A stretch of DNA of 64,000 bases, taken from the NCBI GenBank assembly GCA_052148715.1, contig JBKQHQ010000144.1:1-64000 (forward strand), read 5' to 3'. This document shows, in pieces, positions 61,898-64,000 of the stretch (position 1 is its first letter; each line of letters begins with the position of its first letter). Below the pieces are notes generated by a model. The model was not told the DNA's origin and searched no databases. It saw only the letters and a program-made list of their open reading frames with translations. The stretch comes from JBKQHQ01 sp052148715. GTDB lineage: Bacteria > Pseudomonadota > Alphaproteobacteria > Rhizobiales > Xanthobacteraceae. Both the position numbers and the translations under genes were made by a program.

Positions 61898-62482
61898 CTA
61901 GCGCAATCCGTCTTCGCCTTTGATCTGATCCTTCGTCAGCCCGCCGACCCGCGGCAGCGGCCTCCCTCCATCGGTGACCGCGACCGCGACCACGATCTCG
62001 TTGGCGCCCGGCGCATCGGTGATGCGCACCTCCATGCCGTCGAAATGGCTGCGCACGAAGGCGGCGTCCTTGTGCCCGAGCGGGACGTCGAGCGGAACGC
62101 CGGGCCCGCCGCGTTTTTTCGATGACGGGATCAGGGCCGCACCCTTGCCGAGGATTTTCCGCAAGGGCGCGCCGAGCTTTGGATGCAGGATGGCGGCGGC
62201 ATGCTCGAGCTCACCGTTTTCACCGACCGCCGCCGCCTTGCCGTAACTTTCCGCCTTCGCGCCGGGAATCCCCAACGCCGCGACCGCGCGTTCGCCCAAG
62301 AGCTGGCCGAGCTCCTCACCGATATCGATCAGGGGACTGAGATCCTCGACATATCGCCCCGCGAACGGGTTTTCGATCACCGCGACGGCCGCCGCCCGGC
62401 GCACCGGCGGGTCGACCGGCCGACCCATCTCGCTGCGGGTCTCCTCGACGATGGTCACGATTTTTCGCACCTTGCTCTTCAA
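61898..62482 (-). CDS. AA_synth (DUF1185) family protein
   Basis: A 194-residue protein of the PF06684 amino acid synthesis family. Features are RKIVTIVEETRSEMGRPVDPPVRRAAAVAVIENPFAGRYVEDL, LIDIGEELGQLLGERA, GKAAAVGENGELEHAAAILHPKLGAPLRKILGKGAALIPSSKK and DVPLGHKDAAFVRSHFDGMEVRITDAPGANEIVVAVAVTDGGRP (cited in pieces). The start is TTG at 62482 behind GGAGG, overlapping the stop of the UPF0280 gene (TTGA). The reaction is unknown. The tight coupling to the reductase and UPF0280 genes suggests a role in the same pathway. Confidence 0.82.
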   Translation of the reverse strand: MKSKVRKIVTIVEETRSEMGRPVDPPVRRAAAVAVIENPFAGRYVEDLSPLIDIGEELGQLLGERAVAALGIPGAKAESYGKAAAVGENGELEHAAAILHPKLGAPLRKILGKGAALIPSSKKRGGPGVPLDVPLGHKDAAFVRSHFDGMEVRITDAPGANEIVVAVAVTDGGRPLPRVGGLTKDQIKGEDGLR

Positions 62483-63507
62483 CGGAGCCCCTCCTCCATT
62501 TCATAACGATGTTTATCGTTGTCATCGCCCGCGCAGGCGGGCGACCCAGTAACCACTGCGTCGCGAAGGAGGCATGGCCTGGGCTCCATTCGCTTGGCAC
62601 ACGGCGTACTGGGTGCCCCGTCTTCGCGGGGCATGACGAATGAGAGGTCGACGAGCGGAGGGGAGCAACGCTGTTCGTCGACGACCTGCGTCGTTCCTTG
62701 CAAATGCAGTGCCGCGGCGATGATCGGCCCGTCGGCGATCAGATCACGGGCGCGGGCGGCGCCGGCCGCGAGGGCTTGCGCGATTTCGACGGCGGACAGC
62801 GCCGCGACCGTCCGCGTGACGAGGCGGGCTCCGAGATCGTTGTCCGGCGCCAGCTCAGCCGCCGGCCGTCGCCCAACGGCGGGGTGGTTGGGCAGGTCGA
62901 CTGCATTGGCAACAATGGTGGCCGCCGCATCGGCCTGCGCAGCCGAGCGCGCGAGCACCGTGACGGCATCGGCGATGCCGAGCGAGAAGCTGCGGCCGCG
63001 CCAGCCGCTCGTGGCGAGCCCGCGGACCCGGTCCTCGGCGCGGAGCGTCAGGGCGCCGAACAGGCCCGGCCGATCCGGCCGGTCGACCATCCCGACCGTA
63101 AAACGCTCGCCCGGCGCAAGATGGAGCGCGATGTCGCCGCCGTTATTGACATAGGCGCGAGCAAGGTCTGCGGCGTCGGTCATGGCATCGAGGATTTCTT
63201 GCGCAACCGCACCGGCGACCGCAGCCATCGGCGTGATGAAGGTCGTGGGCGCAAAGGGCGCGACCGCATCATGCATGCGCCGCGCTACGCTTCCTAGCAG
63301 CCGGCAATGATCGGGATCGACCGGCGCGCGCAATAGTGCGAGCTCAGCGCACAACTCGTCCAGCAGCCCGTCGAACCGCCGGGCAGCGGCGGCGTAGGCG
63401 GTCCGCACCGCATCGCTGCGTCCAAAGCCTTCGACGATGAGGTCGATCGGTCCGTCCTGCAAATGAAGCCGGCGACCGTCGGCCAGCATGGCGATCTGCT
63501 GCCTCAT
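62479..63507 (-). CDS. UPF0280 family ApbE-like protein
   Basis: A 342-residue protein. The core (residues 1-285) is UPF0280, related in fold to ApbE flavin transferases: PTTFITPMAAVAGAVAQEILDAM and LARAYVNNGGDIALHLAPGERFTVGMVDRP are the signature segments, followed by GLATSGWRGRSFSLGIADAVTVLARSAAQADAAATIVAN (in pieces). The ATG at 63507 overlaps the reductase stop as ATGA and has GGAG eight bases upstream. The last about 50 residues are encoded by a palindromic repeat and are probably an accidental tail. Attachment of a flavin to the co-encoded reductase is an attractive hypothesis. Confidence 0.82.
   Translation of the reverse strand: MRQQIAMLADGRRLHLQDGPIDLIVEGFGRSDAVRTAYAAAARRFDGLLDELCAELALLRAPVDPDHCRLLGSVARRMHDAVAPFAPTTFITPMAAVAGAVAQEILDAMTDAADLARAYVNNGGDIALHLAPGERFTVGMVDRPDRPGLFGALTLRAEDRVRGLATSGWRGRSFSLGIADAVTVLARSAAQADAAATIVANAVDLPNHPAVGRRPAAELAPDNDLGARLVTRTVAALSAVEIAQALAAGAARARDLIADGPIIAAALHLQGTTQVVDEQRCSPPLVDLSFVMPREDGAPSTPCAKRMEPRPCLLRDAVVTGSPACAGDDNDKHRYEMEEGLR
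62521..62639. repeat. Palindromic repeat inserted in the 3' end of the UPF0280 gene
   Basis: GTCATCGCCCGCGCAGGCGG then GCGACCCAGTA on the left, and TACTGGGTGCCCCGTCTTCG then CGGGGCATGAC on the right, form the two hairpins and matching outer arms of a typical Bradyrhizobiaceae repeat. It is read through in the UPF0280 frame without a stop. Confidence 0.85.
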
Positions 63508-64000
63508 CCGTGCGATCTCCGCGCGACGTTTGGCGCGAGCGGCCATGGATTGTCGCCGCGCTGCGGGATCTGCCGCCGTGCAGTGTCGACGCCGAGCGAG
63601 GCGAGGGGGCGCACCTCGTCCATGTGGCCGCCGAGCGCCGCATAGTCGGCTAGCTTGAGCGTGAACTCGATCGGCGCCACGAGCGCCGGCGTCGGCACGT
63701 AGCCGAAAGCGTTCTCCGGCACGCGGGCCACATCGACCATGAAGGTGATGCCGCCGCCCGGCCACACATAGACCGGCGCGCCGCCGCACGTCACATAGGT
63801 CAGCGCCTCCTTGACCGATCGGGTGAGGCGCACCGGATTTTCCGTCACGCCGGCGCGCAGCGATCCGCCGGCCCCGCCCATGAACAGTACGCTGCACAAA
63901 GCCGGCTCGCAGTTTTCCTTGATGCGCTCGACCGACTCCTGCAAGTTTTCCGGCAGGGAGCGCTCGATCGGCTTGAGCGCGTCATCAAGCTCGTAATAGC
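63504..64000 (-). CDS. hnr: 6-hydroxynicotinate reductase, 3' part (runs off window)
   Basis: The frame is open to the window edge and continues beyond it; about 164 C-terminal residues are visible. The segments YYELDDALKPIERSLPENL, IKENCEPALCSVLFMGGAGG, SLRAGVTENPVRLTRSVKEAL, VYVWPGGGITFMVDVARVPENAF and VAPIEFTLKLADYAALGGHM follow the C-terminus of the Fe-S flavoprotein 6-hydroxynicotinate reductase family, which reduces 6-hydroxynicotinate to 1,4,5,6-tetrahydro-6-oxonicotinate. The Fe-S and flavin domains lie outside the window. Its stop overlaps the UPF0280 start. Confidence 0.78.
   Translation of the reverse strand, partial: YYELDDALKPIERSLPENLQESVERIKENCEPALCSVLFMGGAGGSLRAGVTENPVRLTRSVKEALTYVTCGGAPVYVWPGGGITFMVDVARVPENAFGYVPTPALVAPIEFTLKLADYAALGGHMDEVRPLASLGVDTARRQIPQRGDNPWPLAPNVARRSHG

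Overview
The window looks like chromosomal DNA of a high-GC alphaproteobacterium of the order Hyphomicrobiales (Rhizobiales), in the Bradyrhizobium / Rhodopseudomonas / Rhodoplanes / Pseudolabrys neighbourhood. The evidence is a RegB/RegA-type redox two-component pair, an MmcB DNA-repair protein, an intracellular PHA depolymerase of the Cys-nucleophile type, abundant TRAP and Liv-type uptake systems for organic acids, and several families of short palindromic intergenic repeats typical of that group. No phage, plasmid or CRISPR array and no intact insertion sequence was seen. The species cannot be fixed from the sequence alone.

Layout. 0-11 kb is mixed: an in-frame fumarylacetoacetase-like / ketopantoate-reductase-like fusion, a lipase, a metallo-beta-lactamase-fold protein, a His-rich small protein, a gentisate 1,2-dioxygenase-like cupin and an FAD oxidoreductase. 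A nearly gene-free, decayed zone (7.7-9.9 kb) follows, with a frameshifted small secreted protein. A TPR remnant lies at 6.0-6.2 kb. A SUMF1-domain secreted protein and tRNA-Arg(CCG) come next. 11.5-25.5 kb is housekeeping and regulation: glutaryl-CoA dehydrogenase, arylformamidase-like hydrolase, Uma2 nuclease, MtnA, MmcB, an ArsR/MFS divergent pair, RegA/RegB, an ABC-2 exporter, PhaZ, a YgjP-like metallopeptidase and a YCII protein.

25.6-29.1 kb holds three tandem MetE-like methyltransferase paralogues, followed by a methyltransferase-like protein with a possible N-terminal HTH. 31-46 kb is an aromatic-acid catabolic region. On the minus strand are pcaF-type thiolase, ligI, ligA, ligB and ligC (protocatechuate 4,5-cleavage). 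Divergently on the plus strand are a DUF3237 protein, a crotonase, feruloyl-CoA synthase, an SDR dehydrogenase and a 4HBT thioesterase. A MarR regulator with a likely operator controls a TRAP transporter. Together these genes can be read as uptake, CoA activation, beta-oxidative side-chain removal and ring cleavage of hydroxycinnamates. 46-55 kb carries an orphan VapB-like antitoxin, a ThDP enzyme, MutS, small membrane and secreted proteins and a membrane-anchored ParA-like ATPase.

55-64 kb looks like a reductive nicotinate (6-hydroxynicotinate) catabolic island: enamidase, a MarR regulator, a complete Liv-type ABC importer with a fused LivH-LivM permease, a DUF1185/AA_synth protein, an ApbE-like UPF0280 protein and the 3' part of 6-hydroxynicotinate reductase, which runs off the window end. 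The two strongest leads are this island, with the UPF0280 protein as a candidate flavin-attachment factor, and the hydroxycinnamate-to-protocatechuate block. A conserved tandem repeat at 40.5-40.8 kb and a palindromic repeat captured into the 3' end of a gene at 62.5 kb are also worth a second look.
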